Source of the DNA: Epiperipatus broadwayi
Taxonomy: Eukaryota > Onychophora > Udeonychophora > Euonychophora > Peripatidae
Direction of reading: 5' to 3'
Assembly: GCA_028023455.1 (NCBI GenBank)
Contig: JAQFVV010012405.1
Coordinates: forward strand, 13,048,031 to 13,112,030
Length of the DNA: 64,000 nucleotides
This document shows positions 13,401-26,227 of this stretch, one piece after another (the first letter of the stretch is position 1; the number at the start of each line of letters is the position of its first letter). Made by a program: the position numbers and the translations under genes. Under the pieces are notes generated by a model. The model saw only the letters and a program-made list of their open reading frames with translations, searched no databases and had not been told where the DNA came from.

Positions 13401-14492
13401 ATCCTTAAAATGTTGTAATTGAAATGCAATTTATCTGCAAGTGTGTAAATGCCATATAGATTTAGATATAGTACAATCAATCCATAACGTGAATGTGCGA
13501 TTATTTGAATAAAATTCTCATTGGTTAGAATAAAGTTATAATTAGCTTAAACTATCCAATAATATATGTGATATTTGTAAGCTCTCCCAATCGTTTAGTT
13601 ATGTTTGAAATTCAATGTGGATGACCGATCGAGAGATTGCAAAATACGTTTTATATTAATCCAATAAGTTTTTATAAAGTTGGCAAAATAAAGAATAAAT
13701 TTTCATTTGGTAGAATTGATTTTTGTTTGGTTACAATTGGCTTGTAACGCGGTCGCACGAAGGAGATTGTTATATTAAATTTATACGTATGGAATATATT
13801 ATTCTATACATTGTACTTGAGAAATTATTATATTAAATCTATACTTAGAAATTATTTAATCTATACGTATTATACTAGAATATATATAATTGATGCATCG
13901 CATATTTAATTGATACTTAAGAAATGCATCTTTCGTTAATTTATATTTAAGAAAATGTTCATCTTTTAAAAACCGAGATTTAGAATAATACATTTAAATG
14001 CATTTTCATTTGTTAGAAATGGCCCTTGAAATTTTAATTTGTTAGAATATATATATATATATGGGGGTGGGAGTATTTAAAAATGTATATATAGATATTG
14101 ATAGAAGAGAATGTAAGAAGGCAGAGATATTTATTTTTGATTATGTATACATTTGAATTATTTATTAGTAAAGAAAATTGAATATTTTTATTAGTTTGAT
14201 GTGTAAATTTTCCTTTCTAAAAATTGATTATTTAATACATATATTTTTTTGTAGTAGAAAATCTTGCAATTTTTTTTCTCTTCAATTATTATCTCCGTTC
14301 TATATATTTTGTTATTATTTTCTTGTTTCTTCTTACTTTTGTGGTATATATTTGTTATGATTGTATATTTGGCAATGATAGTACTATACATAGCAAATAA
14401 ACAAACTATATAAAAATCTCTTTGGGAAATACTAATGATTATAATATATAAAAATATGCAAAAATATAATTTGTTTGTTAAATAAAAGATTT

Positions 14493-14602
14493 ATGATTTA
14501 CAGATAAGTGTCATAGCATCGGCCGGGACGCGAACCCGCAACCCGGGCAACCGCCTGCAAGTGCAAGGCAGTCGCGCTGACCTCTCGACCACCAATGATT
14601 TA
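14493..14602 (-). repeat. tRNA-derived SINE (family S), copy 3
   Basis: The minus strand shows the A box (TGGTCGAGAGGT), a GC-rich anticodon arm, the B box (GGGTTCGCGTCCC) and the family 3' motif CGATGCTATGACA. It keeps more CpG than other copies and lacks an obvious A tail. The 8-bp repeat ATGATTTA at 14493-14500 and 14595-14602 is the likely TSD. Confidence 0.8.
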
Positions 14603-14604
14603 TT

Positions 14605-17225
14605 TTAGATATCTTTAAAATTTAGTCATTTATTTATTTATTTTAAAATAATTGTAAATTATTAAAAAAGAAAGTTTTTAAAAAAATGTTATTGATTTTT
14701 TTTCTTTCTTCTGCCTAAATTTTAATTGATGGAACTTTATCTGGAGTAAATAATATCAAGGAATGATTGATTATACAAGATTTGCTAGCTGAGGGATGGA
14801 AATTGCTCTATATCTCTACAACTAATTATCATCTAAAACAGGAAAGAAAAATTATTGACAAGTATGCACTTAAAAGGTGAAAGAAATTATTTTAAAAATA
14901 AATCATACTTTTCCTGAATATTAAGCTGAGAATTCTAATGGTAAAAATTTTAAAATAACTTTGCTACATCTGTTAGTTCATTTTAGTTTAACAAACAGAA
15001 ATGAAGCTTTAAGCAACATCAACTTTCATTATTCATAAAATTCAAGCATTCAACAACTAAAGATAGTCTGCCATGTTGATCTGAGTCAAGCTGATTAAAC
15101 CTAAACTCACAATAATTGTCAATTTTGGAAAAAATAATATTTTAAAAAAAGGTCAATCAAAATAATTCAGTTTTTAAAAAATTACAGTGTAGAAGTTTGT
15201 TTTTGTTCATCTTAGGGGGGGGGGGTGTCATGAGAAACCAACAATCCACCAGGTATTTTTTTATTTAGTTTTAATATATATATATATCTAATATATTTAT
15301 ATAGCATATACATAGTTCATAGATTGTATGTTTTACAAGAATTTTATTAGCGAATGTTCATATGAAGACCATTTATATATACATAAATTTGATGCTAACT
15401 TAGTCAAATTTATTTATTTTCTTTTGACAAATAATTTGTAATTATAATCAATCAAGATATGCATTGAGAGGTAATTTATTATATTAATATTTTATATACT
15501 ATATGCGAGTATTTATACACATAAACAAAAATAATCTCTATTATTTATGAGAGTTTATTATATGAAGATATTTATTAGAGTTATTATAATTTAGTGGCAA
15601 ATCTCTCATTAGATTCTGAAGAATAGACATGATGTAGAGGAATGTGTCACTTGTTTTGTACAGATTTGAGGATCACCTGTAGCATAATAGGGATCAGTGT
15701 AAGGAGTCTGCATTTGGCACTTCAACAGAAATAAGTGTAATTTAGGAAATATATGTTTACATTTAGCATAGTATAAGGAGAATATTGATTTTTTTTGTTG
15801 TAAAATTAGTATAATCCTGCCAAAGAGAACACATCTTTGATTTTGAACCTTCTGATGTTGTCAAATGATATTATTATTGTTATCATCATCATCATCATCA
15901 TATTGCATCTTATTTATTCTTAAAGAGTAAATGGTCTTCATTCAAATACAAATGTAGCTTCTTAATAATATTGTTACCAAGTGCTATAAACATGAATGTC
16001 ATAGAAATCAAGTGAAAATTTTTTAAAATAAAAATAGATAGCATGCTTTATTAATTTATTATTATTTCCATTCTTAAAAGAAAAAAAGAATACAGATCAT
16101 AAATAAAGACATACTACTTATTTTACTTAAAGTGACTTCGTGAATTTTTTTTTAATCACTTATCAGTTTAATTGGGTCATTGTGCCATAGTTGAGTTTGT
16201 TAATTATATTATTTTTACCTTAAAAATATTTAAACCCTAATGATCACTTGCATAAACATTAATTAGCAGTTATATTATAGAACATTAATGATTTACAGAT
16301 ATTAAATAAGTTACTCATATTTAGTTATTTGTTAGTATAAATTAGATTCAATAAAATATTCCCTTTGTTTGTACTTTATATTTTGGCAAGACATCAAGTT
16401 TCATTAGTTATTTTTAATGCTAAACCTGTGAGCACAATATTGAAGTATTGAGAAAGACATTAAAGTTGAATATATTTCTTGTTTATGTTATGAGTTTGAT
16501 TTAGTTAGTTTTAAGGTGTCATTTTAAAAGTTAGTCTATTATCACATCAACTTCCAGTAAAGTTGGACACATAAATAAGAAAGTGTCTTGTTCTATATTT
16601 TTTTATTATATAATTAAAAGGCCACTTTTCTGTAATGATGATCTAGATATATAGAATTTAAAGGGCACTTGTAATAGGGGACTTTTATATAGGATTTAAA
16701 GAATTAACTTGCTTATTTTCTCTTATTTCTAATTATACACTATTTAGTTTGAAATATTGGTTTCCTTATTTTTATATTATTATAATTAGGCATTAGCAAA
16801 CCTGAACCTTCCAATTTTGTTGTACCATTACAATCTACTCATGGAATCTTTGGAGTATAATAAAGATTATATCATTATGATCCTATGTTCCATTTCAATT
16901 TAGCTTTTATTTATGAATGTGTATTTGTTAATAAAGCTCATTGCCTTTTATTTTACCATTACAATTTGATGCAATTCATGGGGCATATTAATTAAGTCAA
17001 ACCTTGCCCACATGTACTATTACAATATGTAGATATAGATATACATTAAATACAAAAGTATACGCATTATAAAAAAATATTACATATAATATACAAACAA
17101 TTTAATGGTTATATATATATATGACAATAGTTAATTGGTTATCACCAGCATGCCCCCATTAAACAAATAAATAGAATTTTAGCAATCTTATCAAAAAAAT
17201 AATATAATCAAATTAATTCTGGTTA
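14605..17225. other. AT-rich stretch, no gene seen
   Basis: It contains a G run near 15218-15227, a (TA)n tract near 15273 and a short (ATC)n tract near 15880-15900. No coding or element signature was found. Confidence 0.55.
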
Positions 17226-17230
17226 TGCTG

Positions 17231-17343
17231 ATGTAATATGCATGTAAGTAATATTAGAACAATTTTCATATTGTTATCTAAAATTAATTTGAATTTTAGA
17301 TAACAATATGAAAATTGTGAAATTTCTGGAATTAATGTAATAT
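17231..17343. repeat. Near-perfect 27-bp hairpin
   Basis: Bases 17259-17285 are fully complementary to 17292-17318, separated by the 6-base loop AATTTG. The arm begins ACAATTTTCATATTGTTATC. The direct repeat ATGTAATAT at 17231-17239 and 17335-17343 flanks it with unequal spacers (about 19 and 16 bp). A transcript would form a strong stem. It may be a minimal foldback element; a small-RNA precursor is possible but unsupported. Confidence 0.75.
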
Positions 17344-17344
17344 T

Positions 17345-20276
17345 GGCATTTGTGATATTTTATAATTTGAATTGACACTAACATGTAAATAGTTCTTTTA
17401 CTTATATATTTATCTTAGGAGATTTCAAAGTTTAAAATGACCATTGTAGTAGTCTTTCTTTATATACTTAAGTAAAAATATGATTGTTTATTAAGAAATT
17501 AAAATCTTTGCTGATTTAATTTCATGCTTTTTATTTACATAGATCTGAAATTTAATATCCTTAACAACATTGCAGATTACAGATAAAAAGTTAACTTTTT
17601 ACTATTGCTTTATTTCAGACTTAGTGTTTCTTCATAATGTAGCACTGCTGAAATTAATATAACTTTCATAAAAAAGAAAGTTAATATTTGAAAAGATTTT
17701 ATTAGTTGACTTTCAAAGAAGTATAGAGTGGGGAAAAAAGGCTGGAGAACAGTTTTAGAATAAGTCAAACATTTATTGTAAGAGTATATGGTCTTTTTAC
17801 AACAGATATAGATTTCAAAGACTGTGAAAAATAGGGATATTGTCTATCTTTTGTTGTTTGTTTGATGTTTGTTTAGACAATCTGCTAAGTGATTGTTATT
17901 TTGATGACAATGGAGTAGTCATCAGAAAATGAACCCTCAATAGACAGATCCATAGTCATATAGTGAGAAGGAGTTTAACAAATCGTTGCCCTTTAACTGT
18001 GTTTAGAGTGTCAGCCTTGAGAAATATAAGTTATTGGATTGCAGTTCAACTTATCACTTTCAGTGCTCACACATCATATGGCTTCTTAAGCAACTAATTA
18101 TTTGATTATATGATAATTAAATTAAATTTGGATGAAGGTGAATACTGATTTTTTTTAACCATGATATTTGGTTTCATGTAAGATTATGAAACTAAAACTA
18201 TTAAATAATAGTGAACCATATTACAATATGCATTTTTAATAAGCACACCCACATATATAAGTATACGTATATACTACATATGTACTGCAAGTAATGTTAA
18301 AAAGTAAAATTTATTTTAATTAAATTCTATTTTTTATATATTTCATTTACTATTTTTTTAATAGTTGATTAATAAAAATGTGAATATGGAATTCTTAAAA
18401 AGCTGGAAAAATACTGTGTACTTTAACTTAAATTACTGATTATAGATGGGGATAGCAAAAATAAATAAATCATTTATGTCAGGGTAAAAAATATATTGCT
18501 AAACAAGCTTTTAATAAAGTCAGAATATTATATCATGGTCTACTCGTGTTAAATTTAATTAAGTAGTAAGTTTGTTGATTTTTTTTTGTACTGTAACTTT
18601 ACATGGAGCATGATATTGAACAAATATAAAAAAGGAAAAACAAGAATTGGAGAGATTGAAGAAGAATAACGCAATATATTGGAAAGATAGGAGTAGCAGT
18701 AGTGAAGGAAATAAATAAAAAAGACATTGGTATTAAAAATATTAGAAGATCAAATAGAGTTAATGCTTATAGGTGAAGAAATTATGAAAAATATATTGAA
18801 AGGATGATAAAAATAAAAGAAAGAAAGCACGATCATGAAAAAAGTAAATTGATGATTTTAGAAAAAAAATAAAGAAGGCAAAAGCAAAAAAAGGCATATA
18901 GATGATTGATATATTAAATTGACTTGAACAATGCTTTTGACATACAGTTAATAGTGATGATATATATATGTAGTATGTTTATGTATCTGTACATTTATAT
19001 ATTGGTTCTTTTTAATGCATTAAAATCAATATGGTTAGATTAAATATTTTATGTATTCTGTGGATAAATTTTGTTTTCAGTTTTCCTCTTGGACTATAAA
19101 TAAAATCGAGAGAATAAAAGTATTGAAACTGAGTAAAATTATATATGTTTTAAGTGACATTTTATTGCTTTATCGTTTAGAAACAATTTAATTATTAATA
19201 TACATCGTTTATCAATATTAACATATTTATCTTATTGTTACTGTTCTCTTTTTCCGGATAATGGATACTGCTAAAGTAGCTTATTTTCTTTATAATATTA
19301 ACTAACCAATTTTTATTCGGTACGAACTGTTTTCTAAAAACAGCTGAACTTTATTAATAGATAAGAATGCCTTCCTGTTGAATATTTTTCCTTTTCTTTT
19401 TTCTTCCTCTCATGTTGATTGTTGCAAAATAGTTGGAGTTGAAATGGAGACTACTATTCAAATAACGCGTTATGTTTTGAATAATAAATAAATATTTCCA
19501 AATTAATAAAAACTGAATATTTAAGAAAGACCTATTTAAAATTAGACTTATTGATATTTACTAGATTAAAATACCTTTTTAATTTAAGAACGTTTAAATA
19601 ATCCATACAGATTATATCTGGAATTCTAATAAGAGGATTTAGAGTTATAGGAAAAATTTAAAAAAAAAGGAAATTTTTTTTTCTAAAAATAAATGTCTAT
19701 ATTTTTTAAAAAATAATCAAATTGTTTACTGCTCGAAAATAAGAAAATGAATTTCAAAACTGAAAGAACTAAGCCGCTATTTAAAAGGATTTTGAAAATT
19801 AAAATCTCGACTCCACCACATCCTTTAATTATGATAATTTTTTTTTATTATTTAATAAACTTATCACAATTATACATGCTATTATTAATGATTAAAGTTG
19901 TTCAGTGATAAACTGTCGAAAGGTGAAAGATTTGTTTTTATTATTTGATGTTTTATATAATTCACTATTTCTATCGTGACGCACTCAAATTAGTTTAATT
20001 CTACGACAAATAAATCTTTATATAACAGACATTTGACAATAAATACATATAATGATTTACATAGAATTGATGACGATAAAGTATTAAACATTCTTTTAAT
20101 TAGTAGAAAAGTATTTGTTAATAAGTTAAAAGTATTGGGAGAAATATAGTAATTTATTTTTAGTTTACTATAATAGAAATATGTTTTTTAAGTCATTATC
20201 ATTATATAATAATCATTACTTGCTGTATATTTCTATCACTTTTTATAATCTAAGAAGTTACTATTCTGATATGTAT
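17345..20276. other. AT-rich stretch, no gene seen
   Basis: No repeat family, RNA gene or plausible exon was recognised. The region is purine-rich around 18640-18900 and pyrimidine/AT-mixed elsewhere. Confidence 0.5.
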
Positions 20277-20592
20277 GTTTAAATACAACACATGACGACC
20301 ATTTCTTATGTTTCAGCAATCTCTTAAAATAGTAGCAACTTTCTCTATGTAATATTGTCAACTAGTGCAAGCCATAATAATCAATGGATGTTAAAAGATT
20401 TGTGCATCTCTATTGATTTTTATGCACAAACCTTCTACCATCCATTCATTATTATGATTTCACATATACTTCTAGCATCCATTGATTATTATGGATTGCC
20501 CTAGGTGGCGCTATTGTATAGAGAAAGTTGCTACTGTTTTAACAGATTGTATACACATAAAAAACTGGTCGTGTGATATTTTAGCAGTTTAA
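20277..20592. mobile_element. Foldback element, symmetric relative of family M
   Basis: Left arm 20283-20410 and right arm 20425-20586 are inverted copies. They contain the family M core (GTGCAAGCCATAATAATCAA on the left, its complement on the right) and the end block GACGACCATTTCTTATG. Here both sides carry the outer block, whereas later copies at 31.8, 33.6, 45.6 and 47.2 kb carry it on one side only. A possible 6-bp TSD, GTTTAA, lies at 20277 and 20587. It may represent an older parent form. Confidence 0.65.
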
Positions 20593-21240
20593 TACCTATC
20601 CTGGCCAAAAATTGATGGTGACCATGGTTTTATAAAACGAAAGACATTTATATTGATGATGATACCTGTTCCTGCTAATGGTGTGACCAATGTTTTTGAA
20701 AAAGCTGTGAACCCATTATTATTTAATTTGTTTGATGTGTTAATTTATGAGCTAATGTATACTTTTGATTTCTATAATACCAAGTATGTGTGATTGGATG
20801 GTATCATATCATTTAGATAGAAGTTTAATTCTTTCAGGAGAGGTTAACCTTCTGACATTAAAGTGCCTATATTAAGTTTCATTATATATATATATATATT
20901 GTTTTGAATAATTATATATATATATGAGACTTGCCAACATTATTGATTTAGTTATCTATGACATTCAACTAAAAAAACTTTTTAAAGTTCATTACATTAA
21001 CTTTTATATCCCTACATAATACGATCAAAGATAAATAAAAAAAAATAATAGATTATTGACCCAGAATATATATAATTTCATTATATTTTTGTGCACTGGA
21101 TTATTGTTTGGGTATGGGTGATAGTCTATCTTTTGATTCACTTGATCTCACTTGCTTTAATTTGTTTGTTTTTTTAATGTTAATTTACATATATTTGAAT
21201 CACATATCTCTCCCATAGGACTATAGTCTTCATCTGATGA
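20593..21240. other. AT-rich stretch, no gene seen
   Basis: (TA)n tracts lie at about 20882-20900 and 20910-20926. No other feature could be supported. Confidence 0.5.
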
Positions 21241-21249
21241 TACTGATGA

Positions 21250-22560
21250 TGTGTCAGTGTTTTTAGAAATATTCACTTTTTAAACTTTTTTAATTGATTC
21301 AAATGATGAGATGAGTATTTCTTTTTCACTGTCATCCACCCACAAATCCTTCATTTTTTTACTTTAATTTTTTCCTGAAGGGGTGATCTGGTTTTTTCTT
21401 TAATTTGGGAGTATTTATAATTACCTCCACTGTGTAGATATGATGAGAATATCCATTATGTCCTGTGATATTTTGTTTAGGAGGCTTGTTGGAGTTGTTA
21501 TATCTACAGGAAGATGTTCTGTTAAATTATCATTAGATTGCTCTTTGTTATTATTGGTATTATGCTTAATTAATTGTGGAGCTATTTTTTCATCATCGTT
21601 TGTAATGATTTTTCTTTTCCAATTCTACTTGTTGACCAGTACTTACTTCCTTTGGACAGTGATGGGTGGGATTTGCTCTCATATTGTAGTGAATGCAGTA
21701 TAGCTTAGAGCAGTAAGGTGACCACACTCTTTGCAATGAAAATACTGGGGTTTAAATCCATTTATTATTAAAAATAACATTGTTTTTTGTCTGTTATTTG
21801 TGGTGGGTATATTTTGAAGAATTATATTTTTTCATAATTTACCTTTAAGTACATAGCTATTACTGAGTATTGGAACTGGTGTATTTTTAATATATATAGG
21901 TTGAAATTTTATAACTTCTCTGAATGGCTCCATTAGCTTAACGAAATCTACAATGGAATAATCAAGGTAATTATTTTTAATTAGGCCTGTGAACTGATTT
22001 TCTCTTTTAGAATCAACTAAAATTAGTGCATATTGATCCAAAGTTTTAATTTCTTTTTTGAAGTTTTATTTTTTTCATCATTTTCAAATTCTGATATTAA
22101 ATACTTCAAGTTTGGGTGTTCTGTGATGCATATGATTGTATTTCATACCATTTGTTTTGTTAATCTTGTCAAATTAAAGTTCTTTAAGGAATCTATAGAG
22201 TGAACAATGTTTATTTGAGTTGCCATTATTAATGAGTGGCTCACAAAAGATCACTTGAATGATTTAAATAAATCCTTTGGTATGGTGGAGTTGAAAACTT
22301 CTATATATTTTTTTAGGCTGTTGATGGTCCAGGTTTTTTGTGGCTCCATAATATTGCTATCCAGAGTCTTTGATAAAAGGTCTAATTTCATAAGATCTCC
22401 AGTGGATGAAGTTGGTTGTATTCTCATTCTATTAACTGTTAATGTTCCATTTTTATTTCTCCACTCTGTTGAAGAGATGTCTTGCTTCTTCTGTATAGGT
22501 TTTTTTTAACAATTTTCCATATGTGATCTGTGGTGATGGATATCTTGGATGGATGACAAA
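21250..22560 (-). pseudogene. Decayed LINE ORF1/gag-like frame with zinc-knuckle residues
   Basis: Reading the minus strand, a protein-like frame runs with a few stops and frameshifts. An N-terminal part (about 22500-22255) includes the stretch TWTINSLKKYIEVFNSTIP. The middle (22041-21832) includes DFVKLMEPFREVIKFQPIYI. A block follows ending HCKECGHLTAL, then after a frameshift C-x2-Y-x4-N-x4-C, which is a CCHC knuckle with one Cys and the His replaced. A hydrophilic Asn/Ser-rich tail (to about 21440) comes last. A hydrophobic segment leading into Cys/His knuckles and then a polar tail is the usual order of LINE ORF1 or Gag proteins. The family is not identified. A single ancestral ORF is inferred, not seen intact. 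Confidence 0.45.
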
Positions 22561-22764
22561 TTTTCAGTTTCCATATTTATATATAATCCTAAAGGGTTAT
22601 TATATTTTTTAAAATCAAATTAAAGGGATTTTCTACATATAATGTGTGAATAATTTAATTTACCGATTTGTATCTATGGATTTTCAATATTTTACTGAAT
22701 TTACTATCACAATTTGCAGCTTCTCCAAACACTAAGTGTCATTTGCTTTGGTAGGACTCCACTT

Positions 22765-23142
22765 ACTCTTCTTCTTCTACTACTCCTCCTCCTCTCCTTT
22801 TTTTGTTCTTTTTGTTTTTCTTTTTCTTATTATTGCTATTACTACTACTACCACTTCCACTACCACCTCCACCATCACCACTGTGCTACTACTACTACTA
22901 CTATTGCTACTACTGCTACTACTACTGCTACTACTGCTGCTACTGCTATTGCTACTGCTGCTGCTACTGCTACTGCTGCTGCTGCTACTACTACTGCTAC
23001 TAGTACTATACTACTACTACTATTACTACAACTACTACTACTACTACTACAACTACTGCTACTACTACTACTACTGCTACTACTATTACTACAACTACTA
23101 CTACTACTACCACCACCACCACCATTTCCACTACTACCACTG

Positions 23143-23240
<98 letters not shown>

Positions 23241-23242
23241 TT
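22765..23242. repeat. Imperfect (CTA/CTG)n trinucleotide tract
   Basis: About 480 bp of CTA/CTG/CTT triplets with interruptions grade into pure (CTA)n at 23150-23210 and (TTA)n at 23211-23239. The apparent poly-Leu, poly-Tyr and poly-Thr frames of 176 and 183 codons are artefacts of this tract. Confidence 0.95.
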
Positions 23243-23439
23243 AACATACTGTGTAACCTTCTTTATGTCATTTACTGTAAGCTTTAGTAAGCAATGAGGG
23301 ATGCCAGATAAAAGTGTTTAATAATCTCTATCCTATGTTTTTCTATCCAAAATTCCCAGATTAGTTCCAGCCTTATGACTGCCATCATTTAATAAAAATG
23401 AGAACTAAAATATTTAATATTTACTCATCATTTGGAATT

Positions 23440-23590
23440 GTTTACTGTCACTCAAGTAAAATTGACTCCGATAAATTTTACTGGAAGTGCCATTCTGAGG
23501 AAATACCAGAATTTGCCAAGAAAAAATTGAAGCAACCTTTGATCCATTCTATTCACAGAAATAATAATGGGTTTGTTGTTACATGTATAT
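23440..23590 (+). CDS. Possible internal exon, unknown protein
   Basis: An open frame encodes SKIDSDKFYWKCHSEEIPEF and continues to GFVVTCI, with mixed residue use unlike nearby AT-driven frames. It ends at a good donor, TATAT|GTGAGT, at 23590/23591. A possible acceptor is CACTCAAG at 23455. No family was recognised, and the 5' edge is uncertain. The donor leaves phase 1, which does not join directly to the 30702 candidate (which needs phase 2), so at least one exon would be missing if they belong together. Confidence 0.25.
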
Positions 23591-23599
23591 GTGAGTGAT

Positions 23600-24120
23600 A
23601 AATGATGATGTTTAGTCCTCATCTACCTTTACTAATTAAAATTGTTTAAAACATCTTCAACATTATAAAGATATAAAAAATAAATCAATTGATTAATTTT
23701 AATAAAGCATATTAACAAAAAATTGAAAAGGTTTAGAATCTATACATAATAATAAAAGGGAAACAATATCATAAATTTAACGAATTGTTTTACAAAATTT
23801 ATTCATTTTAGTAAGTTTTTACAAAATAAAATATTTGTTTTAAAAATAATTAAATTGTATTTTATTAATTATATAAAAGTAGTCATAAAATTTTACAATT
23901 ATTGTAATTTTGTTTTAATATATAAAAAAAACATTAAATTATATACTCACCATAGTTTGTATAAAGCATTATTTACTTTGAAAATGCTAAGTTTAACAAT
24001 TAGTTTTTTCAGTAATGCTTAATTGACTCCATATAGTATTTATAACCAGAAATTGTAATGTGGAATATTTATTTTATTGGTGTCTGCTTAATCTGTATGT
24101 GAATGCAATCCATTAAAATG
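23600..24120. other. AT-rich stretch, no gene seen
   Basis: Nothing beyond AT-rich sequence was seen. Confidence 0.5.
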
Positions 24121-24125
24121 TAATT

Positions 24126-24389
24126 AAATCAACTACCGCCCACTAGTGGGCGTTCCAGCCTTCATGGTGGGCGATATGGGTTTTGGCCGACACTGAAGCA
24201 CTTTCTTTTTTTTAAATTTAATTAACTTTTTAAATTTTTTTATAGAGATTTATATGCTTTAGCTTGCTATAACTCTGCTTTATAAATTTTATAAAGTTAC
24301 TTTCCTACTTTATAAATCACCATTACTGTGGAACCCGTGGGCAGTTGGAAAATTTTACTACTAACAGAGATACAAAAGTGGTTGATTAC
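24126..24389. mobile_element. Small MITE-like element, unclassified
   Basis: The two ends are short inverted copies: AAATCAACTACCGCCC at the left, and GTGGTTGATT at the right, whose complement is AATCAACCAC. Inside the left end is the palindrome CGCCCACTAGTGGGCG, far more GC-rich than its surroundings. No clear TSD was seen. The length (~260 bp), inverted ends and lack of coding suit a non-autonomous DNA transposon. Confidence 0.45.
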
Positions 24390-24930
24390 CCCTGGTTTAT
24401 AGCAAAAAAATATTTTTGTGTATTTATAATTAAAAATTACTTAAAATTTAAACAAAAGATTACATTTTTGAGTTTATTAGAAAAATGTAAAATTGTGTAT
24501 TTCCTACAAATATAAGTTTTAATACTTCAAAACATTTTAATTCTCAACACAAAATATATTTCATTTTTAGCTATGTTATGTTTCAAATTAATCATTAGCT
24601 TTATCCAAGTGAGAGAATTCATATGAAAAAATTCAGAAAAAGCATGGGAGTTGAATTGCTTGTATAGCCATCTGTTGAGATATTTTACTGCTTTCTGTTT
24701 AGATCTACTTACATTTTGTTCTCATATTTTGATTCCAAAAACAGTTTAAAGATATCAGGATAATCAAAGATGTGATGACTTCGAAGTATTTAACCACACC
24801 TTTATGTTACATTCATTGTTATCAGATTTTTTATGTGCTTTGTGAGATAATTTCAAAAAAACTTTCAGAATGACTAAAAATTTGATTCCCCCCCCCCCCA
24901 AGTTTAAGATTCGTGGTTATTTTTACATAC

Positions 24931-25301
24931 TAACTGTGTAATATAACTTTATCTTTCCTATTGCATTGCCAAATCCATGTAATATTAATATCATTTATGT
25001 TCTTTATTATTTTTACAATGCTTTTTTACAACCTAATATGACAGTTTCAATTGCCCCAGCAATCTTCTTCAGAACTATATTTGTACATGAACATTTGTAC
25101 ATGAACATATAATTTTACATTTTATATATGTATAAAATGTAAAATTATATTTTAATGTATATTTATATTCATGTATTTGTATTGTTTGTTATAGTTCTGA
25201 AGAAGATTGCTGGGATAATTGAAACTGTCATATTAAGTTGTAAAAAAGCATTGTAAAAGTAATAAAGAATGTAGATGATATTAATAATAACTGTGTAATA
25301 T
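24931..25301 (-). mobile_element. One-tailed palindromic element, family P, 14-bp TSD
   Basis: The direct repeat TAACTGTGTAATAT flanks the element at 24931-24944 and 25288-25301. Within it, about 24979-25110 and 25115-25287 form long imperfect complementary arms; GCAATCTTCTTCAGAACTAT near 25060 is matched by its complement near 25190. Only the left side carries an unpaired tail of about 34 bp (24945-24978), so in minus orientation the tail is at the 3' end. The same plan occurs in two unrelated palindromes in this window. A non-coding hairpin retroposon is inferred. Confidence 0.7.
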
Positions 25302-25971
25302 TTATTAAAAATCAAAAGTATACAAGATTACACATTTATATTATAAGTATGTTTAAAAAGAAAGGTAATAATGATGCCCTTTCAACTGACCACTAATACA
25401 TTTATTACTGGAACTCTGATTACTGTAAAACTCATAAAAAAATGTTAATATTTTAAAGCATAAGTTAATAGATTTATCAGAGATTGACATTTTTTTGTTC
25501 ATGTTTTAAATACATTTCAATAAAAATATTTCATTGGTTTATAAATCTATTTTGCTGCTCCAAACTATCAATGATGAACATTATTTGTTTTGATTATACA
25601 GCTGGGTCTTGTTTTATGCAGTAGATAGGTTCCTCAGAAAATGCGCACAAAAGAAATCGCACATAAATAGACTTAACTTACCTTGAAAAATGGGGGATAG
25701 GTTACTGTAATTTTCGAAAATCACATAAAAGCAAAGCAACAATGTAAAATTACTTTAAAATTCTCATAAAAAAATAAGAAAATAAAATATGACTAATAAA
25801 AAATTTCAAATTTGGAAAAAATTGATACAAGACAAACTTTTTTTACTTTTTTTATTAACTACAGTATTTAATTTTATTCAAAACAATATATTTTTATGTG
25901 TAATTTACATTTTTCATACATGTAAGGTATTTTAATTATTATCGCTATTTGAGACATCAGATTCATCATGA

Positions 25972-26016
25972 TATGTGATGTGAGGTACTGTAGCTTCTCC
26001 TTAAGCGAAGTCAAGA
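25972..26016 (-). mobile_element. Extremely truncated LINE family L 3' end (~45 bp)
   Basis: The sequence GTGATGTGAGGTACTGTAGC followed by TTCTCCTTAAGCGAAGTCAAG matches the 3' terminus of LINE family L at 39421-39465, including the (GATGT)n tail. It is the shortest copy in the window and lies inside the mariner-like element, which must therefore be older than this insertion. Confidence 0.65.
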
Positions 26017-26227
26017 GGAAATACAACTAAAACATTTTCCAATCACTGTTGATCCTTCCCATTTCACTAAGCGATCTAAAATTGATATTTTTGTTTTCAA
26101 AGAAATTCATTTTCTTGGTTGTTTTTTTTTTCTCCGTTAGAGTAAACTAAAAGTTTAAAATAAAAATAAGAACTTATGATAATTGTCAAATTTAATTGTG
26201 CTCACCACTGTTACTCACCTTTTAAAA

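Noticed and set aside
22714-23287. Long plus-strand frames rich in Leu, Tyr and Thr
   Set aside because: They lie wholly on the (CTA/CTG)n tract; all three frames stay open because the triplets lack stops.
25195-25240. CTGAAGA...GAAAC with a strong intervening stem in family P
   Set aside because: CTGANGA permits the core, but there is an extra A before the stem and no stem III or cleavage site is visible.
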